Below are positions 1 through 14,047 of a stretch of 64,000 nucleotides of DNA, piece after piece (the stretch's first letter is position 1; every line of letters begins with the position of its first letter). The position numbers and the translations under genes were made by a program. The notes beneath the pieces were generated by a model. That model was not told the origin of the DNA. It made no database searches and saw nothing but the letters and a program-made list of their open reading frames with translations. Source of the DNA: Apus apus (lineage: Eukaryota; Chordata; Aves; Apodiformes; Apodidae). Location: positions 36,031,318 through 36,095,317 of the forward strand of contig NC_067285.1 in NCBI RefSeq assembly GCF_020740795.1, read 5' to 3'.

Positions 1-3000
1 AGGACAGGAATGAAATCTCTACTCTCCCTTTTCCAATTCTAAACTAAATGAATGTGCTGCTGCAGTGAAAGAGATGGCAGAGGAAGCACTTAAGGAAATA
101 ATGCTGGTGTCCAATGGCTCTTTCTTACAGCCAGCCACACACAAAAGTGTGACAGCGTGGTGTTCACTTGCAGCTACCCTGTCTTCTGCTCACTGCAGGG
201 TTTTTCCCCAGAGCTCGGAAAAATGATCATAGCATCCTGCAGTCAGCAATATCTCCTTGCAGGAAATGTGGTGAGGCTTTCAATTGCCAGAATGAACAAG
301 CAAGGTTTTCTATGTTACCAAGTCCCTGAGCAGAGGACTTACAGGCCAGGAAGATGGGGAAAGGGTTGTGAAGATAAGCTTGAAGAAACTCAGTCATTTA
401 AATCACTATGTATTTAACATAACTGTTCCCAAAGGCTGTGAAAACCCTGAATTGTTACACATCAAGTTTACTTTATACATAGGTTATTAGTAGTGCCACG
501 TTTAATTTGCTGGAAATTAAATGCTGTGAGGAACAATGTAATTTTCACATTTATGTAATTTGGTTTTGTATGATGGATATTTAAATATATCTAAGATACT
601 GCTTCATTCAGTAGAAACATCTTGTGTGAGCTCACTAACGTGTTTTGTAATGAAAATATCCCAGAAGTACATGCTTTTATTTCTAATTACCTGCATTTCC
701 CACATTTTACTTGAAAATACATCGGAGAAAAGTGGAATTAGAACCTGGTTTTGCAGTCCTTGGTAATCTGAAAACCTTTATGAAGTGAATTGTGACTATT
801 TACAAGTGTGAACAAAGAGGTAAAAAGATGAAGCTGTTAAGACTCTGTGCTCACATCCTCTTGGTTCTTGCATTATGTTATGGAACTATTTGCAGATTTC
901 CTGGGATTTTAAGACCACTTAATAGACAGCATTATAAAATTAAGGATGCTTCTACTGTAGCTTTTTCATTTGTGTGCTTTTTGGCCTCCAGAACTTCCTC
1001 TTTCAGTATCATCTATCTTTGGTGTGGGGCAGATATTGCTTTTCAGTCTGTGCCATGTGGTCTCTCCTTAGCTGAAGTGGCAAGGCTGAAAATGAATGAA
1101 AAAATACTATCTGAAACTTCTGAAAATAATTACCTCCTGGCTCTATTAGGAGTCAACTGTGAAATACTGGGTTTAATGTTAAGATTTTAGTGCACCTTCA
1201 TTTGTCCTCCCTGAAATAACACCTAATAATAACTCCAGAACTAAGATTGTTGAAGGAGGAAAGATCAAATTTATTAATTGGTTGGAAACCCATTCCTTCA
1301 CAGCTATTTAATTGTGACAGTTAAATATATTTAATGTTTTTACTGGCTGTGAAACATTTGCTGTCTGAGGAGACTTGCCCTTTCCTATCTTTGCATAGAT
1401 CCTGCCTGACCTGTGTCCACTTAAAGTTCAGTGGATCACTGTGGTTTTATGATATGGATGGCCAGAGTTGTGTGCTAATCAAATACCCCTGATGGGAGGG
1501 GTGCTTAAGGTTCACATATGCCATAATTCCACTTTGCCTTGCCCATGCAGGCGTTTGCCCTGCAAGATATTGACTATTTTAGTGTTTTCTCCAGGAATCA
1601 GCCACTGTGAGTGAGTTATGTGTTCATTCCTGCAGGGGAGGATGAACAGCTCTAACATAACTTGGGGTAGCAGTTTCATATTCAGAATGATGTATCCTTA
1701 TCTTTTGGTGTTTCTTCTGTGAAAATCTTAGAAGTAGATGTGAAACCATTCAAATGGCATTTTATAACTTACCTTTGTGAAAACAGATGTTTGTAAACAT
1801 ATTTCTCTATTTAGACAGTAGAAAGTATCTACTTGTAAATATTGTAGACTTTTTATGGCCATTATACTTATAGATCCTGGTGTTTTCCCCTTTCATCATC
1901 TTCTTTTTACCCCAGCTCATTACTTTGGTTGGTAAAGACTCTTACATGCACAGGGGAAGTTGGATGTAGAATAAGTTTAGAGAAAAGGGAATCTAGGGAT
2001 CATGGGACCAGGTAAGTGCTGACATTACTTATTTTCCCTCATGGGCTGCTGGTGAGAACTAAATTGAGGTCAGCCCTGGGCATAAAGATTGATCTGATAT
2101 TGCTGGTGTGGAGAATAGATACAATTAATATCTCACCTCAGTCTGTTTCCCAGCAGCAGAGCAGACAGCATTATCTTTGCAGGTTCAGCAGTGAAAGCTC
2201 TCCTGCTATGGCACCTAAGAGGGAGAAAAGCATTTTCAAAGGATATGTGCAAATAAGGTGGTGGGAGACAGCTTGGGTCTTTCACAAAATGATCATGGTG
2301 TATCTTCAGTATGTTTGTTTTCCCCTTTAGCTCCCAGTTTCTGAAATCTTTCCCTTGAGTAGCTGTAAATTCAAGTGGCTTTTTCATTTCCAGCCTCAGT
2401 GGAATCATTCCTGCTTTGTAGCTGTTCATTACTGTGTGGAAGAAACAGAAGATGGGAGCTTGGGTAGCACCTCTACTTCTCTGCTGGTTAGTCCAGGAAT
2501 ATTTACAGCCAGATGCTGTGTCCAGTGTCACACTTGTGATGCTCTCCCCATCTCTTCAGTAGCTTCCTGCATACCTCTGCCAACACAAATGCAGTGCTTC
2601 TGAGTATGTGTAACCAGTACCATTTTAGAATTTCTCTCTATATCTTTTCCTCCTACATCCTAGGATTACATCTGCCTTTGTCACAGTAGGTGCTGGTTCA
2701 TGGTCATCCTGATACGAATTAATTTGCCCAGGTATTTTCCTCACAGAAAACATGCTTAATGGACCAGTGTCATTCATCAAAGTGTGCAGTGATATGGGTG
2801 CTAACCTAGGTCCTTACCCTGCTGAACTCTTTCACATCCTTTTTGCTAGTCATGGGTGCCTTCATTGGAGTATTCTTGTGTATTTGAAAAGATTTTGGTG
2901 CAAAGCATTGCAGCTGTGGAGCACGATGGTAAAATAACACTTCACAAGTTTTTAGGTTTCATAATGTATTTGCCAGTTGTGGGTTATTTCCCTGGCTAAT

Positions 3001-6000
3001 TCTTGTTATTTTAAATGTAAAATACATCCTTTTTTTCTTCATACAAGTATTAAAGTGTAAAACACACTATTACTTTTATAAACAGTATTTTTCTTAACAC
3101 TAGAGAATAAGTGAGGCTTCTTCCCAGGAGAAATGATTTGCCATAAGGATTTATGCCCAAAGGTTATATTATACAAGTCCTGTTACAGTTGCTGTACTTC
3201 CCTCCCACATATTGCTTGGAAGGCATGCTCAGAAATTTAGTCAGAAGCAATCAGGGTGTTTTAAACTACTGACTCTTTAAAATAAGTCTATATTTTGGAT
3301 AGTAGAAGGCTGTTTTGTCTCATCGGGTTGAGATAACGGCACTTCTGTCTTGAAAACCACTTCAGCCATTGCTGGCTCAGTGTTCTGGTTCTCTGTGGCT
3401 GGTTCTCATCAGCCAACGTCCCCAGGTCCTTCTCCTCAGGGCTGTTCTCAATCCGTTCTCCACCCAACCTGTATTTGTGCTTGGGATTGCCCCAGCCTGG
3501 GTGCAGGACCTGGAACTTGGCCTTATTGAGAGATGTGTAAAGCCCAACAGAAAGTAGCCGTCAGAAATGTGGAGTTGTCATGTTTACCTGAATGTGATTT
3601 ATGTCTTTCTTTCCACTTAGCTTGCTAATATTCTCCCACACAAGCTGCCCCTGCATAGGTACAAGTCAGTGACATTAAATCCAGTGCTCTGGGATTGTGC
3701 AGAGGTAGAAGGGTACAAAATTGCATTTATAAGTATTCAACAACATTATGGTTTGTGTTATACCTCTGTCACATTGGACTCTAATTTGAATTATAAGGCT
3801 CTTGCTTCTATAGAATAGTTTGGAATTGTTTGTGGGTTTACTTTTTGGGTTTGTTGTTGGGGTTTTTTTGCCAAATACTCACAGTATTATGTATCAGAAT
3901 ATTATACCTCTTTAAAGAGCACATCTTGCCAGGTGGTATAATTTGCATGGCAGTTTTTCCCATTTCTGAGCTCATGCTGTTTATGCAGGAGTGTACTTTA
4001 AAGTTGTAATTTGATATGGGCTTGTTTTTATCTCACAGTTAAGACAGGATTTTGATTCGGGGAGGTTTTCTCTCCATCTCCACTTTACAAACTCATAGAA
4101 TATTCAGATGCTGTGTGGAGTCTGTGTTTCTATTAGGCTCTTAACTTGAAGAAATACAGAAAATGTTCAGCGCTGTAGAAACAAATAATTTAAATTCTGC
4201 TAGACCTCATGCCAAGGTGAGAAGGTGAGTGTTAGGTGTGCTGAGTTTAAAAAACAAACCCTGAATTACATTTTTGGAAGGTTTCAAAGTGGAAGACACT
4301 GAGGAAATTGCAATCATGCAGGAGGCTTGTATTGAGATAGATCCAGAAGTCTTTGGCTGTCACTGCTTCAAAGGGACAGGGAAGCACGGCTGAGTGAGCA
4401 GGGATGGGCAAACACTAGGGAAAGAGAAGTGGCAAGGGATCACTGTGCTGACACCCTGGTTGCCACTGCCCTTCACACATGAGGCAGTATTTGCATTTTT
4501 AGGGTACCTTGCCTGCTAAACAGAGGAGTTACATGGGCAGGTGCAGGCTGCTCAGCTAATTGAGCTGCTCCACTTCAACTGAACACGCCAGGATTTATTC
4601 TGCTGTGGTTTCTCATGGTCTAACACGAGAGACATACACGTGTGATGTAGGAGGCTTGTCAGGGTGGGCTGTGGGAGCAGCAAAGAGGACTATGTTTCCT
4701 TTCATTAGTCTTCAGAGGGGTGGGATGGGATCACAGGTGAAGGCTGGTTGAGCTTGTGGGACATATTTTCCTGTCCACCAAGGAGAATTCTTAGGAGCAT
4801 GTTTAAGTCTGATACCTGTATGTGTCCAGTGTAAAAGGAATATGGTGGCAGAGAGAGAGAACAGTTTAATAACAGTTCCTTTTGTCTAGGAAAGGCACTT
4901 GTAGAAGTCACGTTTTCCAGTGACAAATGTTACATATTTTCCTTTTGTGATACCTCCACTGTTCCCTATGGACAGCTGGGGTTTGTGCAGCTGTTGGTCT
5001 GGTGATGACATTGGTAGTATCACTTGTTCGGATTTTTTCATCAGTTTAGTGATTTTGATTTTTTTTTCACATTGCATGTGTGGTTATGTGAAGAAAAAAA
5101 AAAATCCACTAGGTTTTATTCAAGGGTTTTTCAGTCTTTTAGGTTTGTGTTAAGAAAAAAAGTCTGTATTTTCTGGATTGTAATTTTCTTAGTGCAGCCT
5201 CTTTTAGGTAAGTTCTTGATAAGAAATAGATTAATAGAAGAGTTTTTTATTCATATAAAATAGAACATTTCATAGAAGTATGAAATGACTTGTTTGTTTT
5301 AGGCTTGTTATTACTCACAGGGATGGTTTTATAGTTGTTACTGATTTGTAAGCTTTAATAATCATAGGATGCAATCATACCTTGCAGCATTTTATGTTTG
5401 AATCCATCTCCATTTCCAGCGTAGTATATCAACACACTTAATGTGCTTGTATTTTTCATGGTTTAATTAAACTAGCAACTAACATGATTTCACATTGCCA
5501 CTTCTGGCAGCCTGCAGATAGAAGTAACAAAGATCAAACCATTGTCTTCTGAGAACACTGAAATTTCCAGTAGAATTTGTCCAGCTGGTCACAGCTCAGG
5601 TCATTTCCCAGATTTTGAAATCCAGTATGTGTCTGCCTTCAATATCAGTGACAGGCTTTGCATAAAATTACTTGTGTATGGCATGTAGGCAATGAGTATT
5701 CTGTTTCACTGAAAAACAAAATGAGTATTTTTCCCTCTGAATTAGAGCTGAGAATCAGCCTGAATTATTTCCTGCCTATAATGTATTCCTTCATTACAAA
5801 ACAAATAGGCAGTGTGCAAATCCCCCAGGGTGTCCCTGCTGTCTGCTTGGTTTCCAATTCCACTGCATTATGGCTTGGGGGGGAGGGTGGGAAATAAAAA
5901 AATTGTATAACATTATTTTGTTATATTTGAGGTGTGGAAGGAATTTAAGTTCTTTTATGTTGAGAGCACTTTGTCTCACTAAATATGTGTGCCTAGATTT

Positions 6001-7334
6001 TCTGCTTCCGACAGAAATGGGTATAACATACACCCCTAGCCTAAAAGGTGTTATGTGCTAAAAATGAACATGACAATTTTAAAGCCTTGGATTTCCTTGC
6101 TGATGGGGCAGTGGGCAAGCCAGATGGAGTATTCTATGCTGCAGATATGGCAGCAGAAATATCAGCCTTTATTAGTTTAAATAGTTACTCTTTGTTACGT
6201 TGATTGTGAGTCTTTGCTGCAGGGAATGAGTTAAGCTTTTGTTTGGGTGCTGTAATTTAATGTGTTCTGTGCATGCAGTAGTTGGATAGGATTCCCCTTC
6301 TGCCTGGCTGCACATCCAAGTTATCTGCCCGAGCATCCTGAGGCCCTTCAGCAAGGTCAGGTGTGTCCATAGGATGCAGAGCATGAGGAAACATGGTCAG
6401 GTCTGGCAGTTGAGTTCCCCAGGTTCCTGTACTGATTCACTTGGAAAGTGTCACAGGTGCTCATGCTGTGGCACAGGGAAGAGACTGGACCTTTTGGAAG
6501 CTCTCTGGGAGAAGAGATGGGTGAGCAGTCAGTGACAAAGGGCCTGGGTAAATCATCCAGAGGGTGCAGGGATCTGAGAGTGGACCTGAAATCTTGGCAA
6601 GCATTTCTGAACAGTCAGGAGGATGGAGAAAAATGCCACTTTTTGAAGTGAAGAAGTGTATTTAACTGAAGATTCTAATATAAAAGCACCAAAATCACCC
6701 ATGCTTTAAAGTAATTTATTTATTTATTTTAATTAAAATGTCAATATGACATTCACATGTCCATGGAAGTCAATGCTATTACAATACCTCAGTAGCTTTA
6801 AAATAATTACTCCTTGCCAGTAGCAAAGGCTGAGTCACACTGTCATTTGGTAAAAGAGACACTTCAGAGAAAAATTGTCCTTCTTTTTGACTATTCTACT
6901 TATTGTTACATCAGTCAAAGCCACATTTTTTACATTGTAGTCAGTGTCCTTAAATTATCAGCCCTTTGCCTGCTGAAGAGGCTGTATTTCATTGTTCAAT
7001 GCTGTAATAAAGGGGGAAAAAAACCTAATAGAAACATTTTAACACTGGCCACTGAATTCTTGGTTTTCAAAAATCTTAGGTGTACTTGAGCCCAGGGTTC
7101 TGACTACTAGGGGGTTTTCCCTTTGGTCCTTATGGCTAAGGCAGGCAACAAGTACACACACCTGTGTAGCTGGCAAAAAGTGTGTATTTTGGTGTTACCT
7201 TGCTCCCACTGCGTGTTGGCCTGCAGAGGATCCTGAGTTCTGAAAGACTGTTCAAAGCCTTAATAAGTGATTGAACAATAGGAAAAAGAACATTGATATT
7301 GACCAATATCTAGTTACTTTTTCTGGGAAGACTC
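1..7334. other. Unique AT-rich DNA, no gene or transposon recognised
   Basis: The frames here are short (up to 132 codons), with no domain, no codon-bias signal and no supporting splice structure. Short features are a (TTTA)n repeat at 6713-6730, a G-rich run at 5876-5891 and poly(A) at about 5094-5104. This is consistent with intron or intergenic sequence. Confidence 0.7.
6713..6730. repeat. (TTTA)n microsatellite
   Basis: Four to five TTTA units followed by TTTAATTAAAA. Confidence 0.85.
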
Positions 7335-8122
7335 TTGGATTCAGCTAATGACATGACACATGGCAACCAGAGGGCTGTGCTGCTTTCCAATGAGATCTAG
7401 ACAAGTTGGAGAGCTGGGCAAAGGTGAACCTCATGAAGTTCTATAAGGACAACTGTAGAGTCCTGCATCTGTGGAGAAAGAGCACCAGGCACCAGTACAA
7501 ATTAGGGGTCATCCTGCTGGAGAGCAGCTCCATGGAGAAAGAACTTGGAGTCCACGTGACAGTAAGTTATCCACAGACAGCAAGAAGGCAAATGGTATCC
7601 TGGGGTGCATTAAGGAGAGTGTGTCCAGCAGGAAAGTTCTCCTCCCTTTCTACTCTGCCCTGGTGAGACCACACCTGGAGTGTTGTGTCCAGTTCTGGGC
7701 TTCCCTGTTTAAGAGAGACAGGGATCTACTGGAGAGAGTCCAAAGGAGAGTTACGAGAATGATTAAGGGACTTGAACACCTCTCCTGTGAAAAAAAGCTG
7801 TGAAAACTGGGACTGTTTAGTCTTGAGAAGGCTCTTTCTAATGTCTATAAATATCTGAGGGACGGGTGTCAAGAGGAAGGGGCCAGTCTCTTTTCTGTGA
7901 TACCCTGTAATAGAACAAGTAGCCATAGGTATAAGCTAGAGCACAGGAAGTTCCACCTCAACATGAAGAGAAACTTCTTTCCTGTGAGGGTGACAGAGCC
8001 CTGGGACAGGCTGCCCAGAGAGGCTGTGGAGTCTCCTTCTCTGGAGACTTTCAAGACCTGCCTGGATGCATTTCTATGTGATCCCTTCCAACCCCTAATG
8101 TTCTATGATCCTATGATTCTAT
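7335..8122 (+). mobile_element. Degraded CR1 LINE 3' fragment (reverse transcriptase C-terminus and 3' UTR)
   Basis: This + strand CR1 piece starts inside the FADD box of the reverse transcriptase (GCTAATGACATGACAC resembles the intact copy's GCTGATGACACCAAGC at about 29182) and ends in degenerate ATTCTATG units. Conserved blocks recur in the right order but in different frames: [14 protein letters not shown], then [36 protein letters not shown], then [43 protein letters not shown]. The frames are broken by at least two indels; for example the block corresponding to RRLRGDLI is deleted near 7835, and a TGA interrupts at 7801. It is a dead insertion, older than the one at 28 kb. The ATG-initiated frames inside it are not genes. 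Confidence 0.93.
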
Positions 8123-11100
8123 TTTTCATTACTTATTTTGTTAGGTATAAGGAGAGGAAAAAGATGTACACAAGGATCATAGTACAGAGGATCTGTTTTT
8201 CCAAGGGTAAAGTAAAAAAAAATAATAAAGTATATATTATATAGATAATAATATACTAGATATTATTTAACTTTTAAGTAGTATGAACATGGTGTTTGCT
8301 AACAAAAAAGAATTTGTTGTAAGGAAAAAAGTTAGCACGGTTGGATCATAAAACTGTTTTTCCCAGTGTGGCACCAGAAGAAATTACACTTCTCATAGAT
8401 AGCAGGAAAGTCACACTGCAGATCAATTAAAGGGAGTTGCATGAAAAGAATGGAATTAGTATTAAAATATGCTTGTCTGAACATCTAATTGCTAGATATT
8501 AGGAAAAAAAGAAAAGTCAAAGAATTCGTTTTGAACATGATCAGAATCCCAACAGAGGCAAACCAGCTAGGAAGGGCAAAAACTGCAACTGTCACATTCC
8601 TCCTCTGAGCTAACTCTGCCTGAGTTTGTCACGTATCTTCATACTTCCCTCAGCTCCAGTTTTCAGGAATAATTCCCCCCTCTTCAACTACATTTCCAAG
8701 ATGGAGGCAGAAGCAATTTGCTGGAGCAGTGGTTGTATTTCTGAATGAGAGCAGAACACTGAGACCAAAACTGGCTTGCACGAAGTCTCCAACGTTGGCT
8801 GCCTGTTTGGAATAGAGGTGTAATTACCATTGGAAGGGATTGTTTTCTACATGATTGCTTTCTTTGATTAGTTTTCCTTCTTAGTCAAGCATTCAGTTTT
8901 TATTATGCTTCAAATTTATATTCACTCTTGAATTTTAAAACCCTCACATTTTCTCCTATAGTTTTCCTCTTGTTAATCATTTTACCCACTGGGACTTAGC
9001 ATTTCCTTTCCTAGATGTTCTCCTACTTCTGTTATTTAATTAGAAATAACTAGGATTTTATTTAGAAAGTAACAGCCATATTAACATTGAAGACAGTTAC
9101 TTTTCTAGAAATAAATCCTGCAATGAACAAGCAGAAAGGAAGGAGAGAAAAATCTATCTAATTACTTTCTTCTAGATCTACTTTGTTATTTGCCATAGAT
9201 TGGGGCAGGTTTCTCCTAGGGATGAACTGCAAGACTGACCTCTACAAATGACTTTGGATTTTGAGGATGTTGTTGACATTAGCAAGCAGGTCAGAACTGA
9301 ACATCAAGCAAACCTAATGTGATGTCTACCAGAATCAGTGGCAAGTTGTTTCTGCTCGTATTATCTAGTAGCAGGGCAAGAATTTTCAGCATTCTACTAA
9401 CAGTGATGAACAGAGAATTTAGCACTCAGATTACATACCCACTAAAATGGTAACAATTGGAAGAAAGTAACTTTTTTTTTTTAAAAAAAAAAAAAAACCA
9501 CCACAAAAACATTAATGAGATTCCTACAGGTATTATGAATCCTCAAGAAAGTAATTTATGAAATGGTGCAGTAAACTTATGGTCTGGCTGGGTGCATCCA
9601 TTTCTGGGGTGGGGGTAGTTAGCCACTGGACCTCTTTTGCCTTGCAGTTTGTACTGCTGCTCTGCTCAGCATGCAAACACTGCAGATAAAGTAATAGTAT
9701 AGAAATGCTTTGAAATTAAAATGTTTCCTCTGTAGAACTATGCACTGTAGAGTATGAGCAAAGAAGCAGAAAAAGCATGGTAAATACTTTAAGAATGTAT
9801 CCTTGTCTCATAAAGTCAGTGGATAATATCCCCAGTCTCTCTTCTTCACCAGACTGGAACAGTGTGTGAGCAGATCTAAGGCCTTTGTTGGATCCCCTTC
9901 TGATTCAGGTTCAGTATTCTTCAGGCCTGATCACAGGTAAGAACAACATACACTGTGTCAAAGGGGACATCTGTGAGGATCAGTGACTGAGCCCTGAGTT
10001 GGACTGTGATTAAACTGTGTTCCTGGCTGCTTGGTGAAGGATGCAGAAGCTCTTGCGGCAGTTGAGATCTCCAGGCACGTGCAGAGAGTGGCTCCTGGTT
10101 TATATTGTGTCTCCTGGTGGTCTCTCTGGTCTTAAAAGTCTTTGCAGACATGGCAGGATACCCTTTCACCTTTCAGCAGTACTATTAGTGGTTTGCATTT
10201 CATGTAAGAGTGGGATAGAAAGGCTATTGGCAAGATAGTTTGGTCTTCTTAACCGCTGAAAATGAAAGCAAAGCAAAGGTGAAGGTGAATAGAATTCTGT
10301 GCAGTAGCAAAACAGGCACTGAGCACACAGCTGATCTTTGCTGTTCCTGCTGCCTTCTGCCCAGTAGTTTCTGTTGGTGTGAATTCTGCTTTCAGTGTAG
10401 AGTTGTGTGCTTGTAGGAATTGCTGTGTTTGTTCCTTTAAGGTGACTAGATTTGTGGGCTTTACGGATAGAGGTGACTGCTGAGGGATTGCCTGTTTCTT
10501 CAGCCCTGGCTGCAGAGTTGCACCAAGTGAACCCTGTACTTTTTTTTGCTGAACAGAAAGATGTAATCTCATGAACCTGCTCACAATGAAGATATTCTTA
10601 CAGATATTAGAGTATATAACACTGCTGTGGCTTACTGTCTCCATTCCTTTATTTTTACATACAAGCAGTCTTTTATATTGCCTCCTCAGCTTTGTGCTTC
10701 TAGAAACAGTGTGTTCAGAAGGAAGCATGTGGCACAGGGTATTGTGTTTCTTTTAAGAAAAAAACTCTGGTCATTATAATCCTTATCAGTGCAAAAAGCT
10801 GTTGGCTTGTGAGTTGGTGTTGCTGGGAAGGTATGAAAAAGTCACCTTCCATGTATGGCTGCATGCTGTTTTCCTCTGGAAGTGCTGCTGGGAAGAGGGA
10901 AATCTTGGTGGTGACTGCAGAAGTTCTTCTGCATTGCAGCATGTTCTGTAGTCAAAGAAGATGAATAGGGTATCAGCTCCTGGATTTGTATGCATTTTGG
11001 AACCCAAGAGCAAGTGAATTGAAATGGGAGAAGAGTTTTGTTCGCTTTTCCTTCTAGTGATTTATTTAATATAAACCTAAGTAGTTATGCAATATTATGA

Positions 11101-13988
11101 CCTTTAGGTCTTCAGTTGTTGTCTTTAGAACAAATTAAAATTATTGATGGCAACGTATGGTGGTTGTTGGCTGCAAACCAACTCCCACAAAGCCATCATC
11201 TGCTGGAGGGTCCAGGGCCTGTGCTTCCTGCTTGCTTTGGACTTGCTACCTCTGTGAAGGTAAATGACCAAAACTTGCCAGCACTGACAAGCAGTGCCCT
11301 GACTTCTCCTTGGTACCCTTGAGCTTTGAAGGTGTCCCTAGGCTGAGGATGGGGCCACACAGCCCAGCATAAACCCCCTGGGTGTGCCTGTACTTCTGCT
11401 CTTTGAAGAGCTCTACTTTGCATGATCTGTGTTCAAACAGACTAATGTTCTTTCACTAGCAGGATTTTAAGTCTCTCAGAAAAAAAAAAGTAGCTGCTGG
11501 AGAAGATTTGTTTGAGCCAGGAGGGAATATTCCAAATCACAGTAAAGGATTAAATGGTTCTATTGATACCAAGGGGTAATCCTCGTGGGTCAAGCTTAAT
11601 GAAGAATACCAAAATCAATTGATCCTGAAGTGCTGGATGGTTTTTATTTAATTTCCAGGGCTGTGATCTAGTCCCTTCTGACTTTGTTCTTTCCCTTAGA
11701 ATCTACTAGAAAATGGCCATATTGCATAGTGTGACATGAGGCAATTCAGATTATGAACCTAAAAATGTCATCAAGCTTCCATATATCAAAGAGTTAGGAA
11801 TCAGGTGTGGTGATGTGACATGCCATGCCATGATGGCTTAGCCCTCAGGGGGCTGAGGTGCATTAGAAAAAAAATAAAATATCCAATGTTGGATGTGCTG
11901 TACTTTTGTTAGTTTTGTGAAATTTAAGAGATTAAGCAGAGAAAAGTCTTTGTCACAGGATGAGGTTCTCCCAAAGGGCAGGGTAAGATAATCCCTTCAT
12001 ACTAAAGCTATATATTTCAGATACAACAGCAATCAAAGTAAAGCCAAGAAAGACTGTAAAAACCTGCCTGAAGGGCAAGCTCTCTCTGGGTGCTACAGAA
12101 GGCAGTTTCAAAGTTGGTATCACAAGATCAATTATCTCTTTTTCCAAACCCTGCATGTTGGATGTTAGTCTCTTCTAATGCTGGCAGTAACTCTGTCCCA
12201 AGTGGAACTCTCTGAGCTGTTGCCTTCTTTAGTATCTATTTTTAAAACAAAATGAATCAGTAAAATAAGGTTGGTGTATCTGAGGAATGTAAGATTGGTT
12301 TATTACTTTATTTTTTACTGGCACTGTTAAGTGACCACTCACTATTTTGTAGGCACAAGTGTCTGCTGACCTGCTGGAAATGAAGAAAGGGAAAATGGAA
12401 GTGGATTACCCTCAGAAGTGGGAAAACAGGTTGTTAGGTTGGACTGCCTTTCAGCCATGGTCAGGCAATGAGAGCAAAAATGTCTGTGGGGTGTTCCATT
12501 TTTAGCATTCCCCCTGGGGTTACTAGAGAGATCCACTGTCTCTGTCTGCAGCTGTGTGAAGTCTGTCACATCACTAAAAGCTGAAACATTGAGATGTGTT
12601 TTGCATGAAGAAAGGGAGGATTTCTGGTTTGACCCCTTTGCTAGGTTAGGGAGGAAGCCTTCAGGTGAGGGACTTTTGCAGCACTGGTAACTTTTGAAGC
12701 TGGCAGAGCCATTTAAGCAGTTTCATGCTCACAGTATTCAGGAGAAATGTTTCTTGGGGCCTCTCTTTTTGGCACAAGAATACCTCAAAGCTGTTGGAAT
12801 CTGGTTTTCTGGAAATTCTGCTTGAAGTGCAGGCATGATTTCTCTGTCTTGGCAGTCTCTGGAAGACAGTGTGGGTGGCTGCATTTCTATGATAGGTCTG
12901 AATAGTTCAGCAGAACTGCAATTTTAGAAAGGAAAGACTCAACAACACAGCATTAATTTACCTTTCACTATGACTTATTTGTCTCTTGCTTTTCAGTTGT
13001 GAGGTCTCCTCATGACAGCCAAGAGTCCTTTTGGTTGTGTATTTCCCTGTTACCTTGTTTGAGCTGAGTTTCCTTTTTTTCTTGTTACATGCAGCCCTGA
13101 CATGAAGAAATGCAGAACCACTGTTAGACTTGTAGAAGAAGAGATTTTTGAAGCTTAAAGCACAAGCTTCTTTTTAGGACTTGCTTTTACATGTGAATTT
13201 TCACAGCAGAAATGACTACTTCTGTACTAAATAAGGGACAGGACAGGTGCAATACTATGCAACCTCTGATTTAAGTAGCTGTCAGTGATGATGGCAATTT
13301 CTAAAATGTTTCTGAACAGTTACTCTGATGGAGATGAGTGATCTGTCAACTGGTGGTCACATTTGAGTGTAATGTCAGGTTAATCTTTGGAAACCACCTA
13401 CTTTGTGGTGTGCTCCTCCCTAGCGTCTGTTGTGCTCTTCATATATCATAGATTTTCTCCTTATTCCCTTGCTCACTTGTTTGATTTCTTTGCTTTTCTT
13501 CTGCTCTCTCAACCTTTAAAGCTGAACTACTTCCCTGTAGGCTTCTGATTCTTGGACTTATCCGCCTTTCAGGTCAGTGCTGAGAAAGGTGTAGAAGCAC
13601 CTTCTACCCTCCTGACTCAGACCTGCTCTGTGACTTGTGAGAGGCATTGCCTTGTGCACAGCTCAGCCTGGAGATCTCTGGGGTGAAAGGAAGTGATCCT
13701 TAATCCCATGTGCTCCAACAGTTACTGGAGGAGGAGTAATGAAAAGTAGCAGCATGGGCTGGGAGGGAGCAGAGGAAAGGCTAAGAGCTGGTACCTGTTT
13801 CCCCCTGGTACGTGCAGACAATTGAAGATGGCCTGTGTGAGCACACCTGTGGTACCAGGGATGCTCAGATGGAGTAGCTTGAACAGCTGAATATAAAGGT
13901 AAAATTAGGAGAATAAGGTAAAGATAATCTGTTGGTGCCCCAGCTGTTCTCTTTTTAACCTTTAGTTGCTACATAACTGTCATGAAAG
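8123..13988. other. Unique DNA, no gene recognised
   Basis: Nothing beyond the T11A15 junction and scattered short tracts. The minus-strand frame at 10249-10728 (159 codons) has no recognisable motif, and a + strand frame overlaps part of it; I regard both as chance. Confidence 0.65.
9472..9497. repeat. T11A15 palindromic homopolymer junction
   Basis: Eleven T directly followed by fifteen A, then CCACCACAAAAAC. The two tracts are self-complementary and could form a hairpin or be two head-to-head poly(A) ends. No retrogene is visible on either side. Confidence 0.9.
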
Positions 13989-14047
13989 AAATAGAGTAGA
14001 ATAAACTATTGCAGTTGGAAGGGACCAAGGAAATATCTAGTACCTGC
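13989..14047 (-). repeat. Possible short CR1 3'-end relic, minus strand
   Basis: The sequence AGAGTAGAATAAACTATT, then GCAGTTGGAAGGGACCAAGG, then ATATCTAGTACC, resembles a minus-strand CR1 3' UTR: the tail complement, the TTGGAAGGGACCT block and the ATCATCTAGTCC block. It is only about 60 bp and diverged, so chance resemblance cannot be excluded. Confidence 0.45.
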
